This document shows positions 27,837-37,109 of a DNA stretch of 64,000 nucleotides, piece after piece. The DNA lies in NCBI GenBank assembly GCA_947372745.1, contig CANBUY010000006.1, positions 1 through 64,000 on the forward strand. Direction: 5' to 3'. Under the pieces are notes generated by a model, which worked only from the letters and a program-made list of their open reading frames with translations, was not told the DNA's origin and searched no databases. Within the stretch, counting starts at the first letter, position 1. Each line of letters opens with the position of its first letter. A program made the position numbers and the translations under genes. This DNA comes from Comamonadaceae bacterium (GTDB lineage Bacteria > Pseudomonadota > Gammaproteobacteria > Burkholderiales > Burkholderiaceae_C).

Positions 27837-28934
27837 TCAGGAACTTAATCCGTTGACCGCCTGAACGATGGATTCTTGTGCCTGACTGATGATTTGGCGC
27901 TTCCATTCATCGGTATTGACATAAAAAGCATCCATCATTTGCTGCTTGATCTCTGTAGCCAATTCCTTGGAAGCCTCAGGGTGCTTGTTAAGCCAATGCT
28001 CTGCCCGCAGCGCCTGGATCATTTGTTCGATAGGGAGCGTTCCATATTCCATGGCGATGCCGGTGTACTGGGCCTTTGGGCACTCCTGATAAAGCGCCAT
28101 CCACATCAGGCCGGTTAAAAAAGCGGAGGTCGATGAGCCATCGTAAATGGAGGTCAAGGGCGTGGCGCCCTCGCCGCCCCACCATTGCTTGGCTCTGACA
28201 AAAGCTTCAGCATCATCCTTGCAGGCAAAAATTCGCTCACCCACACCGCTAGGGCCCAAGCCCGTATGCAGATCAATCCACCCAATCCGATGCGCTTTAC
28301 CTGCATGGTCGCGTAAAACCTGGCGCAGTGTCCGGTTGCTCCAGGTGGGCTCGGTGCCACCAAAAAACAGACCATCAGGAAACGATTGCTGCCCGCGAGT
28401 CACCGCCGACTGAAAAGCGTTGATGCCGTGATCTTTGACAAAACCTGCAATCGCTAAATTATTATCCGCATCAGGCGGCCATTGCTCAGGCAGCAGCAAA
28501 TCATGCAGCGCTGCATAGTCAGAGTTCACGGGTAATGCTTTGGAGAAATCCTGAAAATTCCGATTCAGATCTACATTCTCGTGGGTCGTGCGACGCACAT
28601 GTGAAAACCCATAAGGATTCAACGCATGGATATACAGCACGGCGCAACCGGACGACCGCAATCTTTCACGTAAGACCTTATCGTGCATTGAAAAAACCTG
28701 CACCCCACTGCCACAGTAGCCTTCAACGCCGTGACAAGCGCTGCTCACGATCAGTAAATTTTCAGCATCGGGGGAGCCATCCAGAACAACATCCATGGCC
28801 AGGTCTTCACCGTCACGGCCTTTCTCGGGATGGGCGTACGAGACCACGGTCAAGCCTGCATGGGCGGCTGCGTCCAGAAATTGGGTGCGCGCCTGCGCGT
28901 ATGAATTTGAGAATGCTTGAATAGGGTTCATCAT
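27837..28934 (-). CDS. DUF2817 (M14-like) zinc carboxypeptidase
   Basis: A 365-residue protein of the DUF2817 family, which has the M14 metallocarboxypeptidase fold. The zinc triad is visible as H68 and E71 (SACHGVEGYCG) and H223 (WIDLHTGLG). ENVDLNRNF (119-127) provides the substrate-binding Arg, and GIAMEYGT near the C-terminus probably holds the catalytic Glu. There is no signal peptide, so it is cytoplasmic. Start 28934 overlaps the amidohydrolase stop as ATGA. As the last gene of an ABC-transporter and amidohydrolase operon it probably trims imported peptides or acylated amino acids. The substrate is unknown. Confidence 0.82.
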   Translation of the reverse strand: MMNPIQAFSNSYAQARTQFLDAAAHAGLTVVSYAHPEKGRDGEDLAMDVVLDGSPDAENLLIVSSACHGVEGYCGSGVQVFSMHDKVLRERLRSSGCAVLYIHALNPYGFSHVRRTTHENVDLNRNFQDFSKALPVNSDYAALHDLLLPEQWPPDADNNLAIAGFVKDHGINAFQSAVTRGQQSFPDGLFFGGTEPTWSNRTLRQVLRDHAGKAHRIGWIDLHTGLGPSGVGERIFACKDDAEAFVRAKQWWGGEGATPLTSIYDGSSTSAFLTGLMWMALYQECPKAQYTGIAMEYGTLPIEQMIQALRAEHWLNKHPEASKELATEIKQQMMDAFYVNTDEWKRQIISQAQESIVQAVNGLSS

Positions 28935-30139
28935 TTTGTAGCATCCCGTGCTGGGGTCTTGAACCACTCCTCAGCCAACTTCACCCAGTAGGTGGCCCCT
29001 AATGGAATCAAGTCGTCATTGAAGTCATAACTTGGGTTGTGCAGCATGCATGGGCCTCCCCCATGACCCATTTCTCGGTGGGCACCATCACCATTGGCGA
29101 TAAAGCTGTAGCAACCGGGTTTGGCCATCAACATATAGGAAAAGTCTTCGGCTCCCATGGTGGGCTCCTGCGCTTCAACATTGCTCTCTCCCACAATACT
29201 GGCCATCACTTTGCGCGCAAATTCAGACTCATAGGCGCTGTTGATGGTGGGTGGGTAGTTGCGGACAAACTCAAACTCACACGTCATGTCAAAGGCCGCA
29301 CAGGTATGTTCAGTGATCTGCTTCATGCGACGCTCGATCAGGTCCAGCACCTCAATGCTGAAGGTTCGTACCGTGCCCTGCAATTCACAACTATCAGGAA
29401 TGACATTAGTGGCCTCTCCCGCGTGAATCATGGTGACCGAGATCACCCCCGCATCCACCGGCTTTTTGTTCCGGGTGATCACCGTCTGGAAAGCACCCAC
29501 CAATTGGCAGGCTACCGGTACGGGATCAAGGCCGTTGTGGGGCAAGGCAGCATGCCCGCCTTTGCCAATAATTTTTATCTTGAACTCATTGCTTGACGCC
29601 ATGACCGGGCCAGGACTCACCGCAAACTTGCCCAATTGATTGCCGGGCCAGTTGTGCATGCCAAACACCGCATCCATCGGGAATTGCTCAAACAAGCCGT
29701 CCTTGATCATTTCACGGGCACCACCACCGCCCTCTTCTGCCGGTTGGAATATCAAATAAACAGTGCCATCAAAATTTCTGTTGGCTGCCAGATGCTGCGC
29801 GGCGGCCAATAGCATGGCGGTATGTCCATCGTGACCACAGGCATGCATCTTTCCAGCGTATTGGCTGGCATGGCTGAAGGTATTGAATTCCTGCATGGGC
29901 AAAGCATCCATGTCGGCTCTTAATCCAATCGCACGGTTGGATGTGCCACTTTTCACAATACCAACCACCCCGGTCGTGCCCATACCTCGGTGAATCGGAA
30001 TGCCCCATTCTGTGAGCTTTTGCGCCACCACATCCGCTGTGCGAACTTCTTTAAAACACAATTCTGGGTGCGCATGAATATCGCGTCTTATGCTGGCAAT
30101 CCCCGCGGACTGGGTCAGTATGGAGTCAATAATTTTCAT
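28931..30139 (-). CDS. M20-family amidohydrolase (hippurate hydrolase/aminoacylase-like), copy 1
   Basis: A 402-residue metallo-amidohydrolase. The binuclear metal site is visible in LRADMDALP, HACGHDGHTAML (C101, H103) and FQPAEEGGGGAREMI. The lid/dimerisation domain begins with GKGGHAALPHNGLDPV, and MGAEDFSYML is the late metal ligand region. Relatives remove acyl groups from N-acyl amino acids (HipO, AbgB, ILL2). AAGGA lies 8 bases before the ATG. It follows dppF by 66 bases and overlaps the DUF2817 gene. Its paralog sits earlier in the same operon at 34733-35980. Confidence 0.88.
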   Translation of the reverse strand: MKIIDSILTQSAGIASIRRDIHAHPELCFKEVRTADVVAQKLTEWGIPIHRGMGTTGVVGIVKSGTSNRAIGLRADMDALPMQEFNTFSHASQYAGKMHACGHDGHTAMLLAAAQHLAANRNFDGTVYLIFQPAEEGGGGAREMIKDGLFEQFPMDAVFGMHNWPGNQLGKFAVSPGPVMASSNEFKIKIIGKGGHAALPHNGLDPVPVACQLVGAFQTVITRNKKPVDAGVISVTMIHAGEATNVIPDSCELQGTVRTFSIEVLDLIERRMKQITEHTCAAFDMTCEFEFVRNYPPTINSAYESEFARKVMASIVGESNVEAQEPTMGAEDFSYMLMAKPGCYSFIANGDGAHREMGHGGGPCMLHNPSYDFNDDLIPLGATYWVKLAEEWFKTPARDATK

Positions 30140-30205
30140 ATGTTTAGTCCTTAAATCAAATCAAATTGAAACTACACAAGGCGGCATTCGTCCACCCCAA
30201 AAAAC

Positions 30206-31210
30206 TCAAATACGGCCTTCTTCCACAGCATGGCAAGCTATTTTTATCCCTTGAAACTCATGAAGCTCCGGCTGAACTTCGCGACAGCGTTGGTTAGCAT
30301 GCAAACAACGGGGATGAAAAGCACAGCCCGTGGGTGGGTTCAAAGGGTTGGGAACTTCACCGATCACCGGCGTGCGGGCTTGCCCGGTGTCGTGCATTTT
30401 TGGAATGGCATCCAGCAGCATGCGGGTATAGGGATGGCGGGGATTCGCAAACAACGATTCTTTGTCAGCCAATTCGACCAAGCGCCCAAGGTACATCACC
30501 CCCACATCATCACTCACATGACGAACCACCGCCAGGTTGTGAGAGATAAACAGATAGGTCAAGCCGAGATCGCGCTGCAAATCCTTCATGATGTTCAGCA
30601 CCTGCGCCTGAACACTCACATCCAGGGCCGAAGTGGGTTCATCACAAACCAAAAACTCAGGATTTGTTGCCAATGCACGGGCAATAGAGATGCGTTGACG
30701 CTGCCCCCCAGAAAACTGATGAGGGTACTTGGCCATGTCAAGGGCACTTAGGCCCACGGAGGTCAGCAGTTGTGCCACCCGGGCCTTCAAGGCCTCGGGC
30801 TCAGTCACCAGGCCGTGCTCAATCAAGGGCTCCCCCACAATGGCGTCCACCCGCCAGCGCGGATTTAAAGAGGCATAAGGGTCCTGAAAAATCATCTGGA
30901 TACGACTGCGTAATTTCAGACCAGCAGGCGTTTTGAAAATAGCGTGCGCATCGAGTCCGTCATAAGTCAAGTGGCCCCTCGTCGGCTCATACAGTCCCAC
31001 CAACAGTTTGGCAACCGTACTCTTTCCGCACCCCGACTCACCGACCAAAGCCAGTGTTTTCCCTTTTTGAATTTCAAAGCTAACGCCATCAACCGCATGC
31101 AGCAAAGTTCGAGGTTTGCGTTCCAGCACGCGGTTGAGCCACGGCGCTGACACATCAAAAACCATGGCGAGGTCTTTGGCCTGAACCAGGGCTTGACCCT
31201 CGGGCTTCAT
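30206..31210 (-). CDS. Dipeptide/oligopeptide ABC transporter ATP-binding protein (DppF-like)
   Basis: A 334-residue ABC ATPase: Walker A GESGCGKST, signature FSGGQRQRISIARAL, Walker B FLVCDEPTSALD. The C-terminal oligopeptide-type extension ending NPPTGCAFHPRCLHANQRC carries cysteines typical of OppF/DppF and likely an Fe-S or zinc site. It pairs with the DppD-like ATPase at 31207-32172 (4-base overlap) to energise uptake through the two permeases. Confidence 0.92.
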   Translation of the reverse strand: MKPEGQALVQAKDLAMVFDVSAPWLNRVLERKPRTLLHAVDGVSFEIQKGKTLALVGESGCGKSTVAKLLVGLYEPTRGHLTYDGLDAHAIFKTPAGLKLRSRIQMIFQDPYASLNPRWRVDAIVGEPLIEHGLVTEPEALKARVAQLLTSVGLSALDMAKYPHQFSGGQRQRISIARALATNPEFLVCDEPTSALDVSVQAQVLNIMKDLQRDLGLTYLFISHNLAVVRHVSDDVGVMYLGRLVELADKESLFANPRHPYTRMLLDAIPKMHDTGQARTPVIGEVPNPLNPPTGCAFHPRCLHANQRCREVQPELHEFQGIKIACHAVEEGRI

Positions 31211-32172
31211 ACTGCCACCTCATTGAGCCAGCACGCGGCTTGCGTCACTTGGGCCTGCATCAAAGATGGCCGCACTTCCTTGCATTTACCAAAGACGCGA
31301 TCGCACCGGGGATTGAAGGCGCAACCTGCAGGGATCGCGTTTAAGCGGGGCATGGCGCCGTCAATCTGATGAAGCCGCGCCCGATCTTGTGTCATGTCAG
31401 GAATCGCCGCCATGAGCCCTGCGGTATAAGGATGGGCCGGGTGATTAATGACTTCATGCACAGGACCAATTTCTGCTATGCGCCCGGCATACAACACCGC
31501 CACGCGATCACAGGTTTCGGCAATCACCCCCATATCGTGGGTGATAAGCATCACGGCCGCCCCGTGCTGTTTGCACACGGTTTTGAGCAGGTTGATGATT
31601 TGCGCCTGAATGGACACGTCCAACGCGGTAGTGGGCTCGTCAGCGACAATCAATTTTGGTTCTGCAGCCAAGGCCAGCGCAATCACCACCCGTTGACGCA
31701 TGCCCCCAGAAAACTGATGAGGGTAGTGGTCGATGCGCGCCTGCGCACCCGGAATGCCGGTGTCATTCAACAAAGAAATAGCGCGCTCACGGGCTTCCCT
31801 GGCACTGACTGGCAGATGGGCGCGTATGGTTTCAGTGAGCTGACGACCCACGGTGTACAAAGGATTGAGCGAAGTCAGGGGATCTTGAAAAATAGCCCCT
31901 ATGCGTTTACCCCGAATATGGCGCATTGCTTCAAAATCTAAATTATCAATACGGCTACCTTCCAGCCAAATTTCTCCGCTGGCAATGCGGCCCGGTGCCT
32001 CAAGCAAACCAATAATGGCCGCCCCGGTGAGCGATTTTCCAGCACCCGACTCCCCCACCACACCCAATATTTCACCGGGCGCAATAGAGAAAGAAATGTC
32101 GTCCAAGGCACGTAAGGTACCGTGACGCCCAGGAAACTCAACGACCAGATTTTTAACTTCTAAAAGACTCAT
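31207..32172 (-). CDS. Dipeptide/oligopeptide ABC transporter ATP-binding protein (DppD-like)
   Basis: A 321-residue ABC ATPase: Walker A GESGAGKSLT, signature FSGGMRQRVVIALAL, Walker B LIVADEPTTALD, and the C-terminal AIPAGCAFNPRCDRVFGKC oligopeptide extension. It lies 16 bases after the DppC-like permease gene and overlaps the DppF-like gene. The signature sequence (GGMRQR) versus GGQRQR in its partner is the usual D/F difference. Confidence 0.92.
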   Translation of the reverse strand: MSLLEVKNLVVEFPGRHGTLRALDDISFSIAPGEILGVVGESGAGKSLTGAAIIGLLEAPGRIASGEIWLEGSRIDNLDFEAMRHIRGKRIGAIFQDPLTSLNPLYTVGRQLTETIRAHLPVSAREARERAISLLNDTGIPGAQARIDHYPHQFSGGMRQRVVIALALAAEPKLIVADEPTTALDVSIQAQIINLLKTVCKQHGAAVMLITHDMGVIAETCDRVAVLYAGRIAEIGPVHEVINHPAHPYTAGLMAAIPDMTQDRARLHQIDGAMPRLNAIPAGCAFNPRCDRVFGKCKEVRPSLMQAQVTQAACWLNEVAV

Positions 32173-32188
32173 GCAGCAAATGGCCGTG

Positions 32189-33106
32189 TTAGCGTAAGCG
32201 GGGGTTCAAAGCATCGCGAAGCCAGTCACCCAGCAAATTAACACTCAAAGAGATAGTCACCAGCATCATTCCGGGAAAGACCGTTATCCACCATTCTCCT
32301 GAAAAAAGATAATCGTTGCCCACCCTGATCAATGTCCCTAGCGAGGGTGAGGTCGGCGGGGCACCCACACCCAAGAAGGACAAGGTGGCTTCGATGATGA
32401 TCGCTGTGGCAACCTGAATCGTGGCCAACACCAGAACCGGCCCCATGACATTGGGCAACACATGGCGGCGCATGATTCGCAGCTTGGACACACCGGTCAC
32501 TCGGGCTGCCTGAACGTATTCCTTGTTGCGCTCTACCAGCGTTGAGCCACGTACCGTCCTCGCGTATTGAACCCAACCCGTCAGGGTGATGGAGACAATC
32601 AGCACGGCCAAGGCCAAGCCGTCTTGCGCATTAGGAAACAGGGCTCTTCCGACACCCGCAATCAACAAGGCCACCAAAATAGCCGGAAAAGAAAGCATCA
32701 CGTCACACAAACGCATGAGGAAAGAATCCACCCAGCCGCCTAAAAAACCTGACAAGAGGCCCAAAGTCACACCCACCAGCACCGACAGGGCAACCGAGGC
32801 AAAGCCCACAGCCAAAGATATGCGGGCACCGTACATCAAAGCGGACAAAATGTCGCGCCCTTGATCGTCGGTGCCCAGCAAAAATTTAGCGCTCCCCAGG
32901 GGGTCCCAAGAAGGAGGCAAGCGTGCTTCGCTTAACTCCAGGGTACTCAGGTCAAAGGGGTTGTGAGGGGCAACCCAATTGGCAAAGACAGCACAAAATA
33001 TGCAGATAAATGCAATGGTGGCCGCAGCCATCGCCACCGGCGAAGTGCGAAAACTGTAGCCTACATCACTGTTTCCAAGTCTGATCAACCATTGTTTTAT
33101 CTGCAT
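32189..33106 (-). CDS. Dipeptide/oligopeptide ABC transporter permease (DppC-like)
   Basis: A 305-residue inner-membrane permease with an N-terminal helix (MAAATIAFICIFCAVFANWVAP), the DppC-type periplasmic loop NPFDLSTLELSEARLPPSWDPLGSAKFLLGTDDQGRDILSALMYG, and the EAA-like loop YVQAARVTGVSKLRIMRRHVLPNVMGPVLV that contacts the ATPases. It follows the receptor gene by 13 bases. Confidence 0.92.
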   Translation of the reverse strand: MQIKQWLIRLGNSDVGYSFRTSPVAMAAATIAFICIFCAVFANWVAPHNPFDLSTLELSEARLPPSWDPLGSAKFLLGTDDQGRDILSALMYGARISLAVGFASVALSVLVGVTLGLLSGFLGGWVDSFLMRLCDVMLSFPAILVALLIAGVGRALFPNAQDGLALAVLIVSITLTGWVQYARTVRGSTLVERNKEYVQAARVTGVSKLRIMRRHVLPNVMGPVLVLATIQVATAIIIEATLSFLGVGAPPTSPSLGTLIRVGNDYLFSGEWWITVFPGMMLVTISLSVNLLGDWLRDALNPRLR

Positions 33107-33119
33107 TACTCAGGGTGCC

Positions 33120-34703
33120 TTAAGGGTTGACCTTGACGAACTTCCAAGGCATGCCGTTGTCAGGCCACTGCACCAGGTCCACCGTTTTCTTGGCACCCCA
33201 GTTCAGGGCCTGCTGATGGAGAGGCAAATGGCCAATCTCGTCTTGGTGGATTTTGAGCGCTTCGTGAATCATCTCGTTGCGCTTTTTAAGATCGGTCTCT
33301 GAACCAATCTTCGTCGTCAACTCATCCACCTTGGCGTTGCTGTAGGCCCCCAGATTGAACTGACCACGACCGCCCTCACCCGGTGAAGACATGATGGGGT
33401 ACAAAACGTTGTGTACGTCCACCGTGCTGGCAGTCCAGCCCAGCATATAAAAACTGGTATTGCGGCTCAAGATTTTCGGGAAGTAAGTGCCCTTGGTTTC
33501 CGCTTCGAGGTTGATTTTGACCCCGATTTTTGCCAAGTTGGCCGCGACCGCTTGGCAAATTTCGCCGTCATTGACATAGCGGTCATTGGGGCAGTTCAAC
33601 TTGACCTCAAAGCCCGTGGGATAGCCCGCCTCGGCAATAAGTTTCTTGGCAGCCTCCACATCAAAAGGCAAGCGCTTGGCCAAGTCAGGCATAAAACCAT
33701 TGACTTGCGGGGGAAGCATTAAGGCTACAGGGGTTGAGGCACCGCGCATCACGGTCTTGTTGATGCCGTCAATGTCAATCGCCTGGTAGAAGGCCTGACG
33801 AACCCGCTTGTCTTTGAAGGGGTTTTTACCCTTCACGTTCGAGAATAAGAGCTCATCGCGTTTTTGGTCCATACCCAAAAAGATCACGCGCAACTCAGGG
33901 CCTTGCATCACTTTGAGCTTGGCATTGCTTTTCAGCCGGGCCACATCCTGCACCGGCACGGGCTCCATCACATCGACTTCGCCTGACAGCAAGGCCGCCA
34001 CGCGGGTGGCATCGTTGCCAATGGGGGTGAAAATAACTTCGTCCACATTGCCGTCAATCTTGCCCCAGTAGCTGCCATTGCGCGTAAATGAAGTGCGCAC
34101 ACTTGGCTGACGCTCACGCACGCGGTAGGGTCCCGTGCCGTTGGCCCGGAAAGAAGCGGCGTTCTCAATGCCTTTACGTCGGTCTACCGGCTTGGTCGCC
34201 TGGTTGGTTTCGCACCACAGCTTGCTCATCATGTGCCACTGCGTAAACAGCTCGGGCAAAATTGGGAAAGGCGCATCCAAAATAAAGTCAACCGCGTAGT
34301 CGTTGATTTTTTTGACTTCCTTGATCTGCCCCACATAACTCTTCATGTCTGAACCATCGCCTTTGGCACGTTCGTAGCTGAAGATCACATCGTTAGCGGT
34401 AAAGGGCGTTCCATCATGAAACTTGACGCCTTTGCGCAAATTGAAACGCCAGACCGTGGGGGATGTTTGCTTCCAATCCGTGGCCAGGGCAGGCGTGAGT
34501 TTGTAGTCACGGTCGCGGCTGACCAAGGGCTCGTAGACGTTACCCACAATGGACAACTGAAGGGACTCGTTCAGGGAATGCGGGTCCATGGCAAGCGCGT
34601 CGCCCTGGTTAGCCACCTTCAGCGTGACCGCTGACGCTACAAAACTCATAGCTGCTATAGCTATCGCCACGGGGGCTAGAGCCATTTTTCTTTGAAATTT
34701 CAT
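33120..34703 (-). CDS. Dipeptide/oligopeptide-type ABC transporter periplasmic receptor (DppA/SBP5-like)
   Basis: A 527-residue family 5 solute-binding protein. The chosen start, 34703 (MKFQRKMALAPVAIAIAAMSFVASA), has AGGAG 6 bases upstream and a clear signal peptide; an in-frame ATG at 34730 would add nine residues. Typical segments are YEPLVSRDRDYKLTPALATDWKQTSPTVWRFNLRKGVKFHDGTPFTANDV and KRVRQAFYQAIDIDGINKTVMRGAS. The ligand is unknown; the two amidohydrolases suggest peptides or N-acyl amino acids. The stretch encoding the signal peptide (34636-34679) carries an ATAGCTG-type repeat found elsewhere in the window. Confidence 0.9.
   Translation of the reverse strand: MKFQRKMALAPVAIAIAAMSFVASAVTLKVANQGDALAMDPHSLNESLQLSIVGNVYEPLVSRDRDYKLTPALATDWKQTSPTVWRFNLRKGVKFHDGTPFTANDVIFSYERAKGDGSDMKSYVGQIKEVKKINDYAVDFILDAPFPILPELFTQWHMMSKLWCETNQATKPVDRRKGIENAASFRANGTGPYRVRERQPSVRTSFTRNGSYWGKIDGNVDEVIFTPIGNDATRVAALLSGEVDVMEPVPVQDVARLKSNAKLKVMQGPELRVIFLGMDQKRDELLFSNVKGKNPFKDKRVRQAFYQAIDIDGINKTVMRGASTPVALMLPPQVNGFMPDLAKRLPFDVEAAKKLIAEAGYPTGFEVKLNCPNDRYVNDGEICQAVAANLAKIGVKINLEAETKGTYFPKILSRNTSFYMLGWTASTVDVHNVLYPIMSSPGEGGRGQFNLGAYSNAKVDELTTKIGSETDLKKRNEMIHEALKIHQDEIGHLPLHQQALNWGAKKTVDLVQWPDNGMPWKFVKVNP
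34636..34679 (+). repeat. ATAGCTG-type element inside the dppA signal-peptide coding region
   Basis: Read on the plus strand, GCTAC, then ATAGCTG 7 bases later, then AGC, CGC, GG and GCTA follow at the same spacing as in the element at 48000-48056. It encodes most of the hydrophobic core of the receptor's signal peptide in the opposite strand. The match covers about 30 of 45 positions by eye. Confidence 0.5.
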
Positions 34704-34732
34704 GAAATTCTCCTGTTTAAATGTCATCAAAA

Positions 34733-35980
34733 TTAGTTTGAAAGAAGCGGCATGGCCTGCTCCACCAAACTGGCGTGCAAAGCCGCACCCAAAGGCAAAA
34801 TATCATCGTTGAAGTCATAACGACTGTTATGTAAAAAACAACTCCCCACCCCGTTTTCTTCACCCTGCCCAATGCGCAGATAAGCCCCTGGCTTGACTTG
34901 CAACATGAATGAAAAATCTTCGGCGCCCATGCTGGGCTCCAGGTCGCGCACCACATGGTCCCGCCCCACCAGACTTTGCGCGACATCGGCGGCAAAGTGG
35001 GCCTCTGCGGCCGTATTGATAGTGGCTGGGTAAACGCGCTCGTAATTAACCTGGGCCGTCGCCCCAAAACCCATCGCAACGGCGTTGCACAGTTCTGTGA
35101 GACGCCGCTCAACCAGCGCTTGAACTACGGGGCTAAAAGTGCGCACCGTGCCGATCAAGGTGGCCGAATCAGGAATCACACTCATGGCCCCCAAATCACC
35201 CGCCTTGATGGCGCACAGGCTGATCACAGCACTGTCCATGGGTTTGACATTACGCGACACAATGCTTTGCACCCCCGTGATGATGTGCGCCGCCACCAAA
35301 ATGGGGTCAATGGTCTGATAAGCATGGGCGCCATGTCCGCCCTTTCCCGTAATCTCGATCGTGATGCGGTCCGCAGCGGCCATCATCGGCCCCGGGTTGA
35401 CGCCAATCATGCCGGGCTGCATGGCGGGCCAGTTGTGCATGCCGTAGACGGATTGCACGGGAAAACGGTCAAATAAACCATCGTCAATCATGGCCTTGGC
35501 GCCCGCGTAGCCTTCCTCTCCGGGTTGAAAAATCAACACCGCCGTGCCGTCAAAGTTTCGGGTCTCGGCCAAATAACGTGCCGCCCCAACCAGCATGGCC
35601 GTATGGCCATCGTGACCACAGCCGTGCATCAAACCAGCTTTGCCGGACTTCCAGGCAAAGTTGTTGTGCTCGGTCAAAGGCAGGGCGTCCATATCAGCCC
35701 GCAAACCAATCATCTGGGCGCCGCTGTTTTGCCGCCCTTTGATGACCGCCACCACACCTGTTTTGCCAATGCCCGTATGAATTTCATCAACGCCGCACAA
35801 TTTGAGCGCCTCTTGAACACGCTGACTGGTATAAAACTCTTCAAAGCCCAACTCCGGGTGAGCATGAAGGTCACGCCTCAAAGCGGTAATTTCGGGGTGG
35901 AACGCGGCAATGTGTGCAAATGCACGACCATGCACCCGGTGACCCGAACGCAACGTAGCAGCCAATGTTGAACCAGACAT
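34733..35980 (-). CDS. M20-family amidohydrolase (hippurate hydrolase/aminoacylase-like), copy 2
   Basis: A 415-residue paralog of the enzyme at 28931-30139. It shows RRDLHAHPELGFEE, LRADMDALPL, MHGCGHDGHTAMLVGAARYLAETRNFDGTAVLIFQPGEEGYAGAKAMI, the lid GKGGHGAHAYQTIDPI and MGAEDFSFML. The start ATG at 35978-35980 overlaps the permease stop by one base (TGATG) and has AGGAGG 6 bases upstream. It is cytoplasmic. The N-terminal extension of about 25 residues before the metal-site domain is longer than in copy 1. It lies between the dppB- and dppA-like genes, which suggests it acts on the transported compound. Confidence 0.9.
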   Translation of the reverse strand: MSGSTLAATLRSGHRVHGRAFAHIAAFHPEITALRRDLHAHPELGFEEFYTSQRVQEALKLCGVDEIHTGIGKTGVVAVIKGRQNSGAQMIGLRADMDALPLTEHNNFAWKSGKAGLMHGCGHDGHTAMLVGAARYLAETRNFDGTAVLIFQPGEEGYAGAKAMIDDGLFDRFPVQSVYGMHNWPAMQPGMIGVNPGPMMAAADRITIEITGKGGHGAHAYQTIDPILVAAHIITGVQSIVSRNVKPMDSAVISLCAIKAGDLGAMSVIPDSATLIGTVRTFSPVVQALVERRLTELCNAVAMGFGATAQVNYERVYPATINTAAEAHFAADVAQSLVGRDHVVRDLEPSMGAEDFSFMLQVKPGAYLRIGQGEENGVGSCFLHNSRYDFNDDILPLGAALHASLVEQAMPLLSN

Positions 35981-36960
35981 CAATGTCCTCCTGACTGGCT
36001 GACACGTAGCCGTGGATCGACCAAAAAGTAAAGCAAATCAACCACCAGATTGATCACCACAAAGATCAAGGCAATCAAACACAAATAGGCTGCCATCACG
36101 GGCACATCAGCGAACGTGACGGCTTGGATGAACAGCAAACCCATGCCGGGCCACTGAAACACCGTCTCGGTGATGATGGCAAAAGCAATGAGCTGCCCCA
36201 GTTGCAGGCCGGTGATGGTGATCACGGGCACCAGGGTGTTTTGCAAGGCATGACCGAAGTGAATTACGCGGTTGCTCAAGCCCCGTGCGCGGGCAAATCG
36301 GATGTAATCGGTGCGCAGCACCTCCAGCATCTCGGCCCGCACCAGGCGCATGATGAGAGTGAGCTGAAAAACGGCCAGCGTAATGGCCGGCATCACGATG
36401 TGGTGGAGGCCATCCAGGGTCAAGAGCCCGCTGCTCCACCAGCCGATTTGAACCACCTCACCCCGACCAAAGCTGGGAAACCAACCCAGCCCCACAGAAA
36501 ACACCAAAATCAACAAAATACCAATGAGAAAAGTGGGCAGCGACACGCCCAACAGAGATATCGTCATCAGCAGTTGGCTAAAGAACTGGCCTCGTTTGAG
36601 TGCGGCATACACCCCAAACGGCACCCCCACCAGCAAAGCCAGCACGCCCGCAAACAGGGCCAGCTCCAAGGTGGCGGGAAGGCGCTCGGTAATTAGGCGC
36701 GACACTTTCGCCCCCTGGCGCAAGCTCAAACCAAATTCGCCTTGCACAGCGTTGAGCAGGAAATGCCAGAACTGAATGAAAAACGGTTGGTCCAAACCGA
36801 GATCAATTCTTAACTGTTTGATCTGATCAGGACGCGCATCTTGACCCAGCAGAAAAACGACTGGATCGCCCACGTATTGGAAAAGCATGAAGGCGATGAA
36901 GGCCACAGCCACCATCACGACCATGGCTTGAATCAGGCGGCGAAGAATAAAAACGAACAT
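35980..36960 (-). CDS. Dipeptide/oligopeptide ABC transporter permease (DppB-like)
   Basis: A 326-residue permease with the DppB N-terminus (MFVFILRRLIQAMVVMVAVAFIAFMLFQYVGDPVVFLLGQDA), about six hydrophobic segments and the conserved cytoplasmic loop LRTDYIRFARARGLSNRVIHFGHALQNTLVPVITITGLQLGQLIAFAIITETVFQWPGMGLL. It is the first gene of the eight-gene operon reading leftwards. No strong Shine-Dalgarno site is seen before its ATG. The 149-base upstream gap contains CTGTG-CGA-CACAG at 37001-37013, a possible small operator. Confidence 0.92.
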   Translation of the reverse strand: MFVFILRRLIQAMVVMVAVAFIAFMLFQYVGDPVVFLLGQDARPDQIKQLRIDLGLDQPFFIQFWHFLLNAVQGEFGLSLRQGAKVSRLITERLPATLELALFAGVLALLVGVPFGVYAALKRGQFFSQLLMTISLLGVSLPTFLIGILLILVFSVGLGWFPSFGRGEVVQIGWWSSGLLTLDGLHHIVMPAITLAVFQLTLIMRLVRAEMLEVLRTDYIRFARARGLSNRVIHFGHALQNTLVPVITITGLQLGQLIAFAIITETVFQWPGMGLLFIQAVTFADVPVMAAYLCLIALIFVVINLVVDLLYFLVDPRLRVSQSGGH

Positions 36961-37109
36961 CTATTTTTGTTTGAAAAATTCAATTTAACATGAAGTTTGT
37001 CTGTGCGACACAGGGGTTTACATCATGCCAAATTAATTTTTGAAACCAATGAATAAATGGTATATCTCCACTATTTAGGTCGCGCGGGCGACTGTGTCCC
37101 AGCAATCCG

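Noticed and set aside
37079-37092. GTCGC-GCGG-GCGAC hairpin near the glyoxalase-like gene stop
   Set aside because: Short stem without a T-run; too weak to call a terminator.
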